This document shows positions 46,933-57,330 of a stretch of DNA of 64,000 nucleotides, piece after piece. Below the pieces are notes generated by a model. It ran no database searches, was not told where the DNA came from, and saw only the letters and a list, made by a program, of their open reading frames with translations. The translations under genes and the position numbers were made by a program. The stretch comes from Oceanospirillales bacterium (lineage in GTDB: Bacteria > Pseudomonadota > Gammaproteobacteria > Pseudomonadales > Endozoicomonadaceae): contig SIHQ01000020.1 of NCBI GenBank assembly GCA_004762125.1, forward strand, positions 1 through 64,000. The letters run 5' to 3'. The stretch's first letter is position 1, and each line of letters begins with the position of its first letter.

Positions 46933-48765
46933 ATGAAATTATCCATGAGATGGCTTTCTCTACTGGCCTTTTTTTATATTGGTTCTTCGATAGCGACTAT
47001 CACACTTACAAAAGACCAAACTATGCCAACAGGGCAAATAAAAGTTAATAAAAGTGAGAACAAGATCTATGCACACCAGGACACTCTTACACATTTCACC
47101 ATCAATCCAACCAACGATGAAACAGTCACAGTTCTGAGCCACGCCTACACTCTGGCAAATTTTGCTGCCATAGCTGGGAGTTCAGAAAATGAGTTCACCA
47201 TGCTATACGCAAGCATCTCGCAGCAGGCTCTTGAACAAGCGACCGCACCTGAAGCGGTAATACTAGATACAGCTCAAACAACAAGGCCAATCACTGACAG
47301 CCCGGTCACCTCTGGTGGCGGTACCAGCTTTCAACCAGTACCAGGCCTTAGAGGTGAGTCTGGTGAACAAGGCCCTAAAGGTGCTCAGGGCAATCGAGGC
47401 CCTCAAGGTGAACCTGGCAAAGATGGCTCAAACGGCATAGATGGCAAAGACGGGGATCCTGGTAAAGACGGGGATCCTGGTAAAGACGGAGAACCTGGTA
47501 AAGACGGTTCAAGCGGAGTAGATGGCAAAGACGGGGATCCCGGCAGAGATGGTTCAAACGGCGTAGACGGCAAAGACGGAGAACCCGGTAAAGATGGCAC
47601 AATCGGCAAAGACGGCGATCAAGGCGAACCTGGTAAAGATGGCGATCAAGGCCCGCAAGGCGATGCTGGCCCTAAAGGCGAACCTGGTAAAGACGGCGAT
47701 CAAGGCCCGCAAGGCGATGCTGGCCCTAAAGGCGAACCTGGTAAAGACGGCGTGGATGGTAGAGATGGCGACCCAGGCCCTCAAGGTGCTCCCGGTCAAC
47801 CTGGTAAAGATGGTTCAATATCAAAAACTGGCATTGCTATAACCACAGCTTCTGTAATAGGTCTTAAAGAAGGGATAAGTGCTTCATACCATTACTGGGA
47901 TACTATTAAGGACAGTACTTACTGGGTAGTAAGCGGCATTGGAAGTTTATTTCAGTCACAGCAGAGATCTGTGGAAACAGATAGACTATGCCCTGCACCC
48001 TTGTCCGGGAAGCTCTTACAAGCCTGCCAGTTGATTGTACAATCTGACGCTACAGCTGACATAAATACAGCAATTGTTCTGCTAAAGAGAATCCAGGCTT
48101 ATGGAGAAAAACACACACTGCATAGTGCAGAACTGGCTCTAAAAGTTATGTATGAATCAGAAGGGCTGGAGGATAATTGGGAAATTGTAGAGCTAAGCCA
48201 GATTGCACAATTTCAGGGAAAAATATTCAAAGGCGCAAAGCTGGCTCAAACCTCCCTCGCCAAATTAGAAGAGATGAACGCTGAGCAGCTCGCAACAATT
48301 CTGCTTGCAACCGCCTCCACAATCAGTATAGAGCCACGTTTAATTACTGCATTTACTCAGGCCTCACAAGAAGACTGGGATCATAGTCTGGAGCTTAGAC
48401 TGATTGCATTCAACCAGTTTTGGAGTGCACTCTCTGAGACTCAAGCTGCTGAACTAAACGCTCTATTTCCTGGAGCCGGGAGCATGCTGTATAAAAAATG
48501 TCTTGAGCAGTTGTCCAGTCAGGCTGACTGCACTGGTCGTACAGCAACCATCAAAGAGGCTATTTTCAGCATTGATTTATTGAGCTCATCTTATGAATGC
48601 TCAACAACAAGCTCCCAAAATGAAATGCACCTTGAAGATGTGCCAGACAAAGAAACGACCAACACTACAGGCACTAATCATATGGAACCTGATTTACCAG
48701 GCAGTGCAAAAAGTGACGAAGACATTCATACAGAAGCAGCCAAACACGAAGAACCATCAGACTGA
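46933..48765 (+). CDS. Secreted collagen-like protein
   Basis: A 610-residue protein with an N-terminal signal-type segment (WLSLLAFFYIGSSIATITL), an N-terminal domain (about 20-135), an uninterrupted collagen region of 53 Gly-X-Y triplets (about 138-296; 47344-47820), and a helix-rich C-terminal domain of about 310 residues with six to seven cysteines. The triplets are rich in GKDG, GEPG and GPQG and charged (Lys/Asp), the pattern bacteria use to form triple helices without hydroxyproline. Such proteins act as surface adhesins or host mimics. The coding repeats are long enough to recombine. An RBS (GAGGAG) lies before the ATG. Bidirectional terminator follows. Confidence 0.88.
   Translation: MKLSMRWLSLLAFFYIGSSIATITLTKDQTMPTGQIKVNKSENKIYAHQDTLTHFTINPTNDETVTVLSHAYTLANFAAIAGSSENEFTMLYASISQQALEQATAPEAVILDTAQTTRPITDSPVTSGGGTSFQPVPGLRGESGEQGPKGAQGNRGPQGEPGKDGSNGIDGKDGDPGKDGDPGKDGEPGKDGSSGVDGKDGDPGRDGSNGVDGKDGEPGKDGTIGKDGDQGEPGKDGDQGPQGDAGPKGEPGKDGDQGPQGDAGPKGEPGKDGVDGRDGDPGPQGAPGQPGKDGSISKTGIAITTASVIGLKEGISASYHYWDTIKDSTYWVVSGIGSLFQSQQRSVETDRLCPAPLSGKLLQACQLIVQSDATADINTAIVLLKRIQAYGEKHTLHSAELALKVMYESEGLEDNWEIVELSQIAQFQGKIFKGAKLAQTSLAKLEEMNAEQLATILLATASTISIEPRLITAFTQASQEDWDHSLELRLIAFNQFWSALSETQAAELNALFPGAGSMLYKKCLEQLSSQADCTGRTATIKEAIFSIDLLSSSYECSTTSSQNEMHLEDVPDKETTNTTGTNHMEPDLPGSAKSDEDIHTEAAKHEEPSD
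47344..47820 (+). repeat. Collagen-coding repeat block
   Basis: 53 consecutive Gly-X-Y triplets. Within it are near-identical 27- and 54-bp direct repeats (for example the GDQGPQGDAGPKGEPGKD unit appears twice), good targets for copy-number change. Confidence 0.9.
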
Positions 48766-48814
48766 CTGAATAAAGAAGCCTGAAAGAAGCAAGAACACAA
48801 CAAAAGAACCAAGG

Positions 48815-48846
48815 AGAGGAAACACCCTTACAGGTGCTTCCTTTTC
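48815..48846. terminator. Bidirectional terminator between the collagen-like gene and ung
   Basis: AGGAAACACC pairs with GGTGCTTCCT across CTTACA; T-rich on the plus side and purine-rich before the stem. It serves the two convergent genes. Confidence 0.75.
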
Positions 48847-48853
48847 TGGCCTA

Positions 48854-49540
48854 TTAACTTTCTTCAGGCACTCGCCAATCAATAGGAAAAAGCCCTCTGG
48901 ACTCTAAATAACTATTGGTTTGAGAAAAAGGCTTACTACCAAAAAAACCACGATGCGCCGACAGAGGAGAAGGGTGAACTGCTTTCAAGACCAAGTGTCG
49001 TGTATGGTCGATAAAACTGCCTTTTCGTTGTGCATAACTGCCCCAGAGAATAAACACTAGTCCTTCCCGCTTGGCGTTCAACTCATGAATCACCTTATCG
49101 GTGAACTGCTCCCAACCTCTTTTCTGGTGAGATGCGGCTTGCTTATGCTCCACTGTCAAAACACTGTTCAATAACAGCACTCCCTGTTTCGCCCAGCTTT
49201 CCAGACAACCGTGACTGGCCGGAGGAATACCCAGATCTGCATTCAACTCCTTATACATATTGACCAGTGAAGGTGGTGTGCGAACATCCGGCCTGACTGA
49301 AAAGCAGAGACCATGAGCCTGACCCGGCCCATGGTAAGGGTCTTGCCCCAGAACAACCACCTTCACCTGATCAAAGGGTGTCAGCTCCATCGCCCGAAAA
49401 TATTCTGAACCTTTCGGATAAATAACCTTCCCGGCCTCTCTCTCATTTAACAGAAAGGCTCCCAGGTTCTGCATGTACTCTTTATTAAACTCTTCCTGAA
49501 GGTGAGATTTCCAGGAAGGCTCCAAACGAACATCAGGCAT
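48854..49540 (-). CDS. ung: Uracil-DNA glycosylase
   Basis: Ung removes uracil from DNA. The 228 residues carry the water-activating [18 protein letters not shown], the uracil-binding [11 protein letters not shown], and the DNA-intercalating loop [13 protein letters not shown]. Length is normal. Confidence 0.97.
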   Translation of the reverse strand: MPDVRLEPSWKSHLQEEFNKEYMQNLGAFLLNEREAGKVIYPKGSEYFRAMELTPFDQVKVVVLGQDPYHGPGQAHGLCFSVRPDVRTPPSLVNMYKELNADLGIPPASHGCLESWAKQGVLLLNSVLTVEHKQAASHQKRGWEQFTDKVIHELNAKREGLVFILWGSYAQRKGSFIDHTRHLVLKAVHPSPLSAHRGFFGSKPFSQTNSYLESRGLFPIDWRVPEES

Positions 49541-49861
49541 AAATGATTACTCAAAAAAAAACAGATAAATTATACACAGAAATACAAAGAGCCAATCAGA
49601 TCTTCGAATTCGGAAAACTCTTGCCACATAACCCTTCCCATTAAAACTGTGTAGACAAACGCAATAGAATTTTAATGTCTGACCACCTTCGCCGGGCAAA
49701 CAGCTTGTACATTCGTGAACCTGGGTACTTCACAATCAGAAAGGAGAGATATTAATAAATAAGAAATAACAGAGAAAGGTACTTTGAGAGTAGAGAAGAA
49801 GGCAGTTTGAAAATAGAAAGAAGGCAGGTCACAGAATATGACCCGCCCCTTCTTCAAACAA
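49541..49861. other. ung-tetR intergenic region
   Basis: No convincing gene. A GGCAGGTCA/TGACCCGCC stem at 49823-49848 lies after the TetR stop on the minus strand and may be its terminator. Confidence 0.45.
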
Positions 49862-50590
49862 TCAGTATGAACGCATCATATGTTCAATCTGACGTTTAAG
49901 ACGTTGACGGATAGGTACCAGGTTAATAGCACCTTCGCCCTGAACCAAACCTTCATATTCAACTTCAACCATTACCGCCATAAAGAGTTTTGCATCACTC
50001 TTTGACTCGCTGGAACCCACTTTTTTGAACAGGGTTTCAAGACTGGAAATCAGGTAAGACTGATGTTGAAATGCTACCGGCCTGAGGTTTTCATTTCGCA
50101 GACACTCAAGCTGAAAAGCTCGCTCAGCGACCAGATAATCACGATGATCTCGTAACTGTGTGACTACATAATCAACAGCCAGATCCGTCATTTTGGTAGC
50201 AAAAGCACTTTTTGAATAATCTGAACCATCCAGAACGGACAGCGCTTCCTGAAGTCTGTTTTCAGACTCCTGCCAGAAAGCCTTAAATTTTTCCGCACCC
50301 ATTTCCACAAACAGTGTGAAGGTGTCGGTAATCAAGTCATTGATGTCTTTGAAGTAGTAGGTCGTTGCTGACAGAGGCACTTCTGCTTCTCTGGCAACAG
50401 CCCTATGACGAACACCACGGACACCGTCTCTTACAACAATGCGAAGTGCTGCTTCAAGGATGGTACGGCGACGCTGTTCGCTATTCGCTCGACTGGTTTT
50501 ACGCCCCTGGTACTTCAATGCTCCCTTGACCTGCGACATTCCTTCGTTATGGGGCATCTGCTGAATTGATTCGCTATTTGGTACTTCCAT
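49862..50590 (-). CDS. TetR-family transcriptional regulator
   Basis: A 242-residue TetR-type regulator. The DNA-binding HTH lies about 42-88 (TILEAALRIVVRDGVRGVRH followed by AVAREAEVPLSATTYYFKD). The C-terminal ligand domain is helical. A TetR gene beside lysS also occurs in Pseudomonas. Another possible start is Met18. Targets unknown. Confidence 0.9.
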   Translation of the reverse strand: MEVPNSESIQQMPHNEGMSQVKGALKYQGRKTSRANSEQRRRTILEAALRIVVRDGVRGVRHRAVAREAEVPLSATTYYFKDINDLITDTFTLFVEMGAEKFKAFWQESENRLQEALSVLDGSDYSKSAFATKMTDLAVDYVVTQLRDHRDYLVAERAFQLECLRNENLRPVAFQHQSYLISSLETLFKKVGSSESKSDAKLFMAVMVEVEYEGLVQGEGAINLVPIRQRLKRQIEHMMRSY

Positions 50591-50697
50591 TCTGGTCTTG
50601 CCTTGCAGTTGCCGGTTTATCGTTTAACGTCGAACTGTGCACTACAGTACGTCGCACTTTATTGTAACGTTTCAGCTAAAGACAAGGCGTTGCCAGC

Positions 50698-50725
50698 CTG
50701 CAGACAGGAAATTACCTGTCTGCAG
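50698..50725 (-). terminator. Strong hairpin after lysS
   Basis: CTGCAGACAGG and CCTGTCTGCAG form a perfect 11-bp stem with a 6-base loop, 11 bp past the lysS stop. No T-run, so it may stabilise the mRNA or act with Rho. Confidence 0.6.
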
Positions 50726-50735
50726 TATCGGAAGA

Positions 50736-52238
50736 TTACAGCTGTGGTCGCATATGCGGGAACAGCAGTACATCCCGAATGGAAGGTGCATCGGTAAACA
50801 GCATCACCAATCGGTCAATGCCAATACCCTCACCCGCGGTCGGTGGCAGGCCATACTCAAGAGCATTGATGTAGTCTGCATCATAGTGCATGGCTTCATC
50901 ATCGCCAGCCTCTTTCTCTTCGACTTGCTGACGGAAACGCTCTGCCTGGTCTTCAGCATCATTCAGCTCCGAGAAGCCATTAGCCAGTTCACGACCACCC
51001 ACAAAGAACTCAAAGCGGTCAGTGATAAACGGATTGTCGTCATTACGGCGAGCCAGAGGGGATACCTCTGTTGGGTACTCAGTAATGAACGTCGGATCCA
51101 TTAGGCGATGCTCTACTGTCTCTTCAAAAATCTCGATCTGAATCTTGCCAAGACCCCAGGCACCTTTAACGGTGACACCCAGTTTCTTGGCAACTTCTGT
51201 AGCAGACTCAATGTTATCAATGTCTGCTGCGTCCAAATCGGAATTGAAGTGCAGTATAGAATCGAATACCGACATGCGCACAAATGGCTTGCCGAAGTCG
51301 ATTTCATTACCCTGATACACCACCTTGGTATCACCACCTGTCACAGACAGGGTGATACGTTTCAGCATGGCTTCCGTGTGATCCATCATATCGATGTAAT
51401 CTGCGTAAGCCTGGTAGAATTCAATCATGGTGAATTCAGGGTTATGACGAGTAGACAAGCCTTCGTTACGGAAGTTCCGATTGATTTCGAACACGCGTTC
51501 AAAACCACCCACAACCAGACGCTTCAAATACAGCTCTGGAGCGATACGCAGGTACATATCGATATCCAGCGCATTATGGTGGGTAACGAATGGACGAGCG
51601 GTAGCGCCACCAGGAATCACTTGCAGCATGGGGGTTTCTACTTCCATAAAGTCCTGTTCATGGAAGTAATCACGAATACTCTGGACGATCATGGAACGAA
51701 TACGGAACGTCTCACGGGATGATTCGTTGGTAATCAGATCGACATAACGTTGGCGATAACGCTGTTCCGTATCGGTCAGGCCTTTATGCTTTTCAGGCAA
51801 GGGACGCAGGGATTTGGTCAGCAACTCAACGTCTTGCATATCCACATACAGATCGCCTTTACCGGAGCGTTGAATGGTGCCCTCGGCACCAATAATATCG
51901 CCCATATCCCAGGTCTTAACTTCTTTCAGGAGGTCCTTATCCAGCACTTTACGGTTAACGTAAACCTGAATACGGCCAGACATATCCTGGATTTCCATAA
52001 AGGCACCACGATTCAGCATAATGCGACCGGCTACCTTCACCTTATTCCTGTCACCCGCTTCCAGCAGCTCTTCCTTGCTGGCATCCTTAAACTGCTCCTG
52101 CAGTTTGGAAGCCAGGGAATCACGGCGGAATTTATTGGGAAACGCAATACGCTCCGCGCGAATGGCACTTAGCTTTTCACGGCGTAGAGCCACTAACTTG
52201 TTTTCTTCCTGCGCGTCTGTCATCTGTTCTTCAGACAT
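50736..52238 (-). CDS. lysS: Lysyl-tRNA synthetase, class II
   Basis: LysS charges tRNA-Lys. The 500 residues have an N-terminal OB-fold anticodon domain ([20 protein letters not shown]) and the class II motifs: motif 1 around FLEVETPML-like [10 protein letters not shown], motif 2 [18 protein letters not shown], motif 3 [20 protein letters not shown]. It is downstream of prfB, the usual order. Confidence 0.97.
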   Translation of the reverse strand: MSEEQMTDAQEENKLVALRREKLSAIRAERIAFPNKFRRDSLASKLQEQFKDASKEELLEAGDRNKVKVAGRIMLNRGAFMEIQDMSGRIQVYVNRKVLDKDLLKEVKTWDMGDIIGAEGTIQRSGKGDLYVDMQDVELLTKSLRPLPEKHKGLTDTEQRYRQRYVDLITNESSRETFRIRSMIVQSIRDYFHEQDFMEVETPMLQVIPGGATARPFVTHHNALDIDMYLRIAPELYLKRLVVGGFERVFEINRNFRNEGLSTRHNPEFTMIEFYQAYADYIDMMDHTEAMLKRITLSVTGGDTKVVYQGNEIDFGKPFVRMSVFDSILHFNSDLDAADIDNIESATEVAKKLGVTVKGAWGLGKIQIEIFEETVEHRLMDPTFITEYPTEVSPLARRNDDNPFITDRFEFFVGGRELANGFSELNDAEDQAERFRQQVEEKEAGDDEAMHYDADYINALEYGLPPTAGEGIGIDRLVMLFTDAPSIRDVLLFPHMRPQL

Positions 52239-52336
52239 AATCTCTCCGGGAGATTTCTGAAAACGATTGATTAGAATCGCTCTCAGGGTTTTACATATTC
52301 AACAACGGTATCAGCTATGGGAATAGCAACCTTTGA

Positions 52337-53435
52337 TTAAAGGCCTTTCTTCAAACTGGCTTCAATAAATTTGTCAAGATCACCGTCCAGAACCGCTTGG
52401 GTATTGCGGGTTTCAACACCGGTACGAAGATCTTTAATTCTGGCGTCATCCAGAACATAAGAACGAATCTGGCTGCCCCAACCGATATCCGACTTGGTGT
52501 CTTCCAACGCTTGGGCACTTTCGTTACGAATCTGCATTTCCCGCTCATACAGTTTGGCTTTCAATTGCTGCATGGCTTTGTCTTTGTTCTGATGCTGGGA
52601 ACGCTGGTTCTGACACTGAACAACAATACCAGATGGCTCGTGGGTAATACGTACTGCGGAGTCGGTGGTGTTTACGTGCTGACCACCCGCACCACTGGAA
52701 CGGTAGGTATCGATTCGCAGGTCGGACGGATTAATCTCAATATCAACATTATCGTCGATTTCCGGAGAAACAAAGACAGAGGAAAAAGAGGTATGACGAC
52801 GGTTACCGGAATCAAAAGGAGACTTACGGACCAAGCGATGAACGCCAGTTTCAGTTCTTAACCAACCAAAGGCATATTCGCCAGAGAATTGAACCGTAGC
52901 TGATTTGATGCCTGCCACGTCACCGGCCGATAACTCAATGATTTCGGTCTTAAACCCCCTGGATTCACCCCAGCGCAGATACATTCTCAGCAGTATATTG
53001 GCCCAGTCCTGAGCCTCTGTACCACCAGAACCTGACTGAATATCTAAATACGCATTATTAGGATCCATCTCACCGGAAAACATACGACGAAATTCCAGCA
53101 ATTCGAGCCTTTCGCTCAGCACGTCCAGCTCTTGAGTGACACCGTCAACGCCTTCTTCATCCTGCTCTTCGACAGACATCGCCAGCAATTCAGTGGAATC
53201 ATCCAAACCTGAGGTCAGATCGTCAATGGTGGAGACAATACTTTCAAGGGTGGAACGTTCCTTACCCAGCGCCTGAGCCCGTTCAGGCTCATTCCAGACA
53301 TTCGGGTCTTCAAGTTCCCGTTCTACTTCCTGCAGACGTTCGCTCCTGTGAGCGTAGTCAAAGATACCCCCTAAGCACGTCTGTACGTGCTGTCAGATCT
53401 TTGATGCGTTCCCTGATAGGATTTACTTCAAGCAT
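52337..53435 (-). CDS. prfB: Peptide chain release factor 2, with programmed +1 frameshift
   Basis: RF2 ends translation at UGA and UAA. Frame 0 starts at ATG 53435 ([14 protein letters not shown]) and meets an in-frame TGA at 53358-53360 after about 25 codons, in the classic slip site AGGGGGTATCTTTGAC with an internal Shine-Dalgarno. A +1 shift moves to GAC and the long frame down to 52337, total 365 residues. The GGQ motif ([17 protein letters not shown]) and the stop-reading SPF (VRKSPFDSG) are both intact. RF2 thus controls its own synthesis. Confidence 0.96.
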
Positions 53436-54631
53436 GGCTCTCGCTCAGTCATGTTTACACTCATCGGAAACAGGCTGTGATCGGGCTTTCGATAAGTAGT
53501 TATTGAATAATCAAATAAAAGAAAAAAATCAGCCGCATATCATAACTGATAGACACTGCCGTTGGAATCTCTGCTCGGAGAACCCAGAACTATTCTCTCG
53601 CTCCTCAGTCAAACAGTGACGAAAACAACCGAATAGAACTTATGAAGGCCCATCGTGATCAACAAACGTGCATTAATGACTCTGCTATCACTGACATGCC
53701 TGTCACTGACATGCCTGTCACTGCTCAGTCTGACAGTCCTGAGCCACGACTCTGAACAGATTGTTCTTGAACATGAACCGATTGGAATAGAAGAAGCATC
53801 ATTAGAAGAATAGGACAACCTTCTAGCTCATGATGATGAAGACGAAGAGCCTTCTTTTGAAGACAATCACACGGATGACCTGATGGATTAATTGAATCAG
53901 GCTGCACGGACAACCACCGCCTGACTCACAAAGTCGATTGCTGTTTCAATAATACTCAGTACGACAAAGGTGGCATGGATGAATCCACAGAAGCGAATGC
54001 ATAAATGACACTTTTAGCTCTTCTTGAGTAATTACTTTTTATCGGTTAACGGATCTGTTTTTCAACGTTCATCCTTTTTTCTCGGAGAAGTTCCGGGCGG
54101 AGAAGGCTGATCACCAAACACTGAGCAATAGGCTCGTCCATCGACTACAAACCAGGACTGAAAGATTTCGATAACCGTATAGTCAGAGCGTGATGCCGCT
54201 GCTCGAACGCTTTCATCAAAACAGAAAAAACATCACAAAAACCCTACATCCATCTAAAATTCAAGATGTCAAGAACGAAGTCATGCATCGATAAACATGT
54301 ATAGAATGCTCACCTTCGAAAGTGATCAGATTGATAGCCATCAAAGCTCTTATTGTCACAGTGACAACAAGAAATCCAACACTGTATTGAGGATGATGAA
54401 TCAAATCCGAAAGGCTACTCATATCTTCAGACTCACATACTGTCTCAAAAATACGTGCATATTATGGAAACCTACGACACACATATTGATGAGCATGATT
54501 TATGGAACGAATTCAGGAAAAAGATCTAGCAAGCAGTTGGTTTAAAAGATATTATACGACATTCATTGTATATAAATACTTCAATACATACAGTGTAGCT
54601 CAAAAAAGATTAACAGCTGATAATTGCAAAG
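53436..54631. other. Gene-poor 1.2-kb stretch
   Basis: I find no standard gene here. Three items stand out: a small exported-peptide-like frame broken by one amber codon (53655-53891); a 15-bp tandem repeat (ACTGACATGCCTGTC, twice) at 53689-53718; and a minus-strand open segment at 54062-54227 that has no start codon but reads like a protein end (SDYTVIEIFQSWFVVDGRAY). The last may be a gene relic. Confidence 0.5.
53655..53891 (+). pseudogene. Small exported acidic peptide frame with internal amber stop
   Basis: From GTG 53655 (or ATG 53676) the frame codes a hydrophobic, signal-like stretch rich in Leu/Ser/Thr and Cys (LMTLLSLTCLSLTCLSLL), then an acidic tail. A TAG at 53811 interrupts, but the same frame continues with a Asp/Glu-rich run (HDDEDEEPSFEDNHTDD) to TAA at 53889. 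Continuity of composition across the stop suggests a recent nonsense mutation in a small secreted protein; not recognised. Confidence 0.35.
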
Positions 54632-55489
54632 ATGGCTATTTTGAAAACTATAAAAAAAAATAATTTCGCTACTCTCAGACAGATTATTACTCAGTATTTT
54701 CTGACCTTTACTTTTTTATCTCCTATTTCTGTCTTTGCTACCGAAGAAATTAAAACGTATGTGAACTCAGTAGACAAACGCAAATTGACATTTGCAGCGC
54801 CTTCCTGGGAAGGCCTGACTGAGAATGGCAACGGTGTCTATTGGGAGATCATTAAGGCCGTTTATGAGCCACTAGGATTTGAAGTCAAACTAAAAAATAT
54901 GTCCTGGAACAGTGCCATGAAACTGATGACCGAATATTCGATCGTTGATGGTGTTCCGGGCGAAACTCTTGAATCAAATTATGGAGAGCTTATTTACCCG
55001 AAGCTTCCTATCGAAAATGAATACCTTGCCGTTTTGTTCAGAAAAGGTTCCGTTCAAGCCAAAGACGGAATTCCTGACCTGTCCGATAAGAAAGTAGCCA
55101 TGAGAAAAGGGTACGAGCTTATCGAGTCTGGTGAAGAGTACGGACAGTTCGAGCTAAGAGAGTACGGAAACGTTAAAAGAGGTATTAAAAAACTTCTTGC
55201 TGGCAAAGTAGATGTTTTTGTAGATGAATTAGCTGAAATTGAAAAAGTAGCTGATGAACTCAAGATTGATTTATACGAAAGCGACTTTGAGATTATTGAG
55301 TTTCAAACCGGAGAATACTATTACCTGTCGTTTGATGGACATTCTCATAAGGCCAGTAGAAATAAAAGTCTTGCCAAAGTATATGACCTAAGAGTTTTAG
55401 AGTTAAATGAAAGCGGCGAGCTTGACGATATTTATGAGCGCTGGGATATCGATAAACCGGCAATCATAGATGCTATGACACATCAGTAG
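54632..55489 (+). CDS. Periplasmic substrate-binding-like protein (SBP family 3)
   Basis: A 285-residue exported protein with a signal peptide ending near FLSPISVFA. The mature part follows the family 3 (amino-acid-binding) layout: KLTFAAPSWEGLTENGNGVYWEIIKAVYEPLG, then PDLSDKKVAMRKGY, KLLAGKVDVFVDEL and LNESGELDDIYERW. No permease or ATPase gene is adjacent, so it may bind a ligand for signalling or be an orphan uptake protein. Confidence 0.8.
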   Translation: MAILKTIKKNNFATLRQIITQYFLTFTFLSPISVFATEEIKTYVNSVDKRKLTFAAPSWEGLTENGNGVYWEIIKAVYEPLGFEVKLKNMSWNSAMKLMTEYSIVDGVPGETLESNYGELIYPKLPIENEYLAVLFRKGSVQAKDGIPDLSDKKVAMRKGYELIESGEEYGQFELREYGNVKRGIKKLLAGKVDVFVDELAEIEKVADELKIDLYESDFEIIEFQTGEYYYLSFDGHSHKASRNKSLAKVYDLRVLELNESGELDDIYERWDIDKPAIIDAMTHQ

Positions 55490-55685
55490 ATGATACCTGC
55501 CGACTGCGTCTGTTTACAATTAATACACTGCTTCAAATGCATTACGTTGGAAATCTGACCTAAAACACTGCCATCAGTAAACGATTTCCCATGGGCTATC
55601 GTGCATATAGTGAGATGTTTTCAGTTTAGGTAACCAGTAATACATCGACATAAAAAAACATAATATTTAACGCCAAGGACTGTAT

Positions 55686-57104
55686 ATGGTTAATAAATTC
55701 TCCCGTAAGTGTTGGGCCGGCGCTCTTTCTTTTGCTGTCATTACTTTTTCAGCAGCGTCATTTGCAAAACAAAAAACAGCCATAGTCGTGGGAGCTGGAT
55801 TGTCAGGCTTAACTGCTGCCTACGAACTCCAGGAAAATAACTACGATGTCACCGTATTGGAAGCAAGAGATCGTGCAGGTGGAAGAATCTACACGCTTGT
55901 TTCCGGATTTAAAGATAACCAACACGCTGAAGCCGGTGGAGAATTACTGGATGCAGAAAGAGTGCATCCAGCAGTACACTCCTACATCAATGAATTCGAT
56001 CTTGGACTTGAAGACGTTGGGTATGACGAAGTAGATGGTGCTTACTACGTCAACGGCCAACTGGTTCCTTTTGATGACGTCAAAAAAGTATTGGGTAAAA
56101 AAATCAATAGAGATTTTAATCGCTTTTGGGATGCGCTTGAAGAACTCGCTGAACTTGTGCCTTCTCCTGAATACGTAGACCAGTCTCCTAATGCCTACTC
56201 TCTGGATCGCATGAGTGTTGCAGATTGGCTGGACACTCTTGAATTATTGCCTGAATCCAGAACATTGGCTGACCAATATATCAACGGTGAATACGGCAGT
56301 CCTGAAGATGTATCCTTATTATTTCTCGCTCATCAAACAAAAGTCTACGAAGACATAGACGATGATGAAGTTGAAATTTTCAGGGTTGCAGGCGGAAACA
56401 GCAGACTTCCTGAGGCATTCGCAGAAAAACTGAATAACCCGGTAGTGCTCAATGCTCCGGTAACTGAAATCAAACAGAACCGTAAAAGAGTCACTGTACT
56501 GGCTGGTGGGAAAGCATACAAAGCAGATTATGTCGTTGTTACTGTCCCTGCTCCAGTGCTCAACAAAATTGAATTCACTCCAAACCTGCCTATTTCCATC
56601 CGTGTTGCTGCTGATCAGCTTTCCTATGGATCTCACACAAAAGTGATCATGCAGTTCTCAAAAAGATTTTGGCTGGAGCAAGGCCTCAGTGGTGATACTG
56701 CCAGCGAATTACCTATTGGGTGGACGTGGGAAGCAACAGACCAGCAGGACGGACAGGCTGGTATTTTGATTGCCTACACTTCTGGTCGAAACGCAGATGC
56801 ACAAAAGTACAAAAAGAATTCCGGTATTATTAAAAACAAGCTGAAGCAAGTTGAAGCAATGTACCCGGGATCCACACAGTACTTTTTGAAAGCTCAGGTT
56901 CAATCATGGAATAGAGAACCATGGACTGGTGGTGGTTACAGTGCTTACTCTCCAGGTCAGGTAACGTCCTTGTGGGGTGCTTTTGATGAACCATACGGTC
57001 GTATTTTCTTCGCTGGAGAACACACTGATACCTTGTACCCTGGGTACATGGAAGGCGCTGTTCGTAGTGGTCAAAAAGCGGCTGAGTCTATCGTTTACCA
57101 ATAG
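55686..57104 (+). CDS. Exported flavin amine oxidase
   Basis: A 472-residue FAD oxidoreductase of the monoamine oxidase/amino-acid oxidase family. A signal peptide (GALSFAVITFSAASFA) is unusual for a flavoprotein and suggests export, likely by a folded route. The FAD motif KQKTAIVVGAGLSGLTAAYE (with the Glu after) and RDRAGGRIYT follow, and the C-terminal FAD segment is RIFFAGEHTDTLYPGYMEGA. It probably deaminates amines or amino acids outside the cytoplasm and releases peroxide; the substrate is not known. Confidence 0.87.
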   Translation: MVNKFSRKCWAGALSFAVITFSAASFAKQKTAIVVGAGLSGLTAAYELQENNYDVTVLEARDRAGGRIYTLVSGFKDNQHAEAGGELLDAERVHPAVHSYINEFDLGLEDVGYDEVDGAYYVNGQLVPFDDVKKVLGKKINRDFNRFWDALEELAELVPSPEYVDQSPNAYSLDRMSVADWLDTLELLPESRTLADQYINGEYGSPEDVSLLFLAHQTKVYEDIDDDEVEIFRVAGGNSRLPEAFAEKLNNPVVLNAPVTEIKQNRKRVTVLAGGKAYKADYVVVTVPAPVLNKIEFTPNLPISIRVAADQLSYGSHTKVIMQFSKRFWLEQGLSGDTASELPIGWTWEATDQQDGQAGILIAYTSGRNADAQKYKKNSGIIKNKLKQVEAMYPGSTQYFLKAQVQSWNREPWTGGGYSAYSPGQVTSLWGAFDEPYGRIFFAGEHTDTLYPGYMEGAVRSGQKAAESIVYQ

Positions 57105-57137
57105 CCATTGAATTTCAAATTCAGAGCTCAGTAAAAT

Positions 57138-57179
57138 AAACCTGTCAGGCTGTTAATCATTCTACAGCCTGACAGGTTT
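57138..57179 (+). terminator. Terminator after the amine oxidase gene
   Basis: AAACCTGTCAGGCTGT pairs exactly with ACAGCCTGACAGGTTT across a 10-base loop. A very stable stem with short T-run. Confidence 0.85.
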
Positions 57180-57330
57180 CAGCTTAGAGCACGCCATACC
57201 CCACATTCATGCCTGTGACCAAAGGAATTTTAACCACCGATATAGAATGGTTTTATTACACAATGACTCAATAGAAAAGCACCCAGTTTGCTAATAACCC
57301 TTTCCGAATCCGTACTCGAATCCCTTCTCC

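Noticed and set aside
47375-47799. Minus-strand frames with Leu/Arg- and Pro/Ser-rich repeats
   Set aside because: They are shadows of the collagen triplets on the other strand.
53358-53360. In-frame TGA in prfB as a nonsense mutation
   Set aside because: The site AGGGGGTATCTTTGAC is the known programmed +1 frameshift of RF2.
54297-54545. 82-codon plus-strand frame
   Set aside because: No ribosome site, no domain and random-looking composition.
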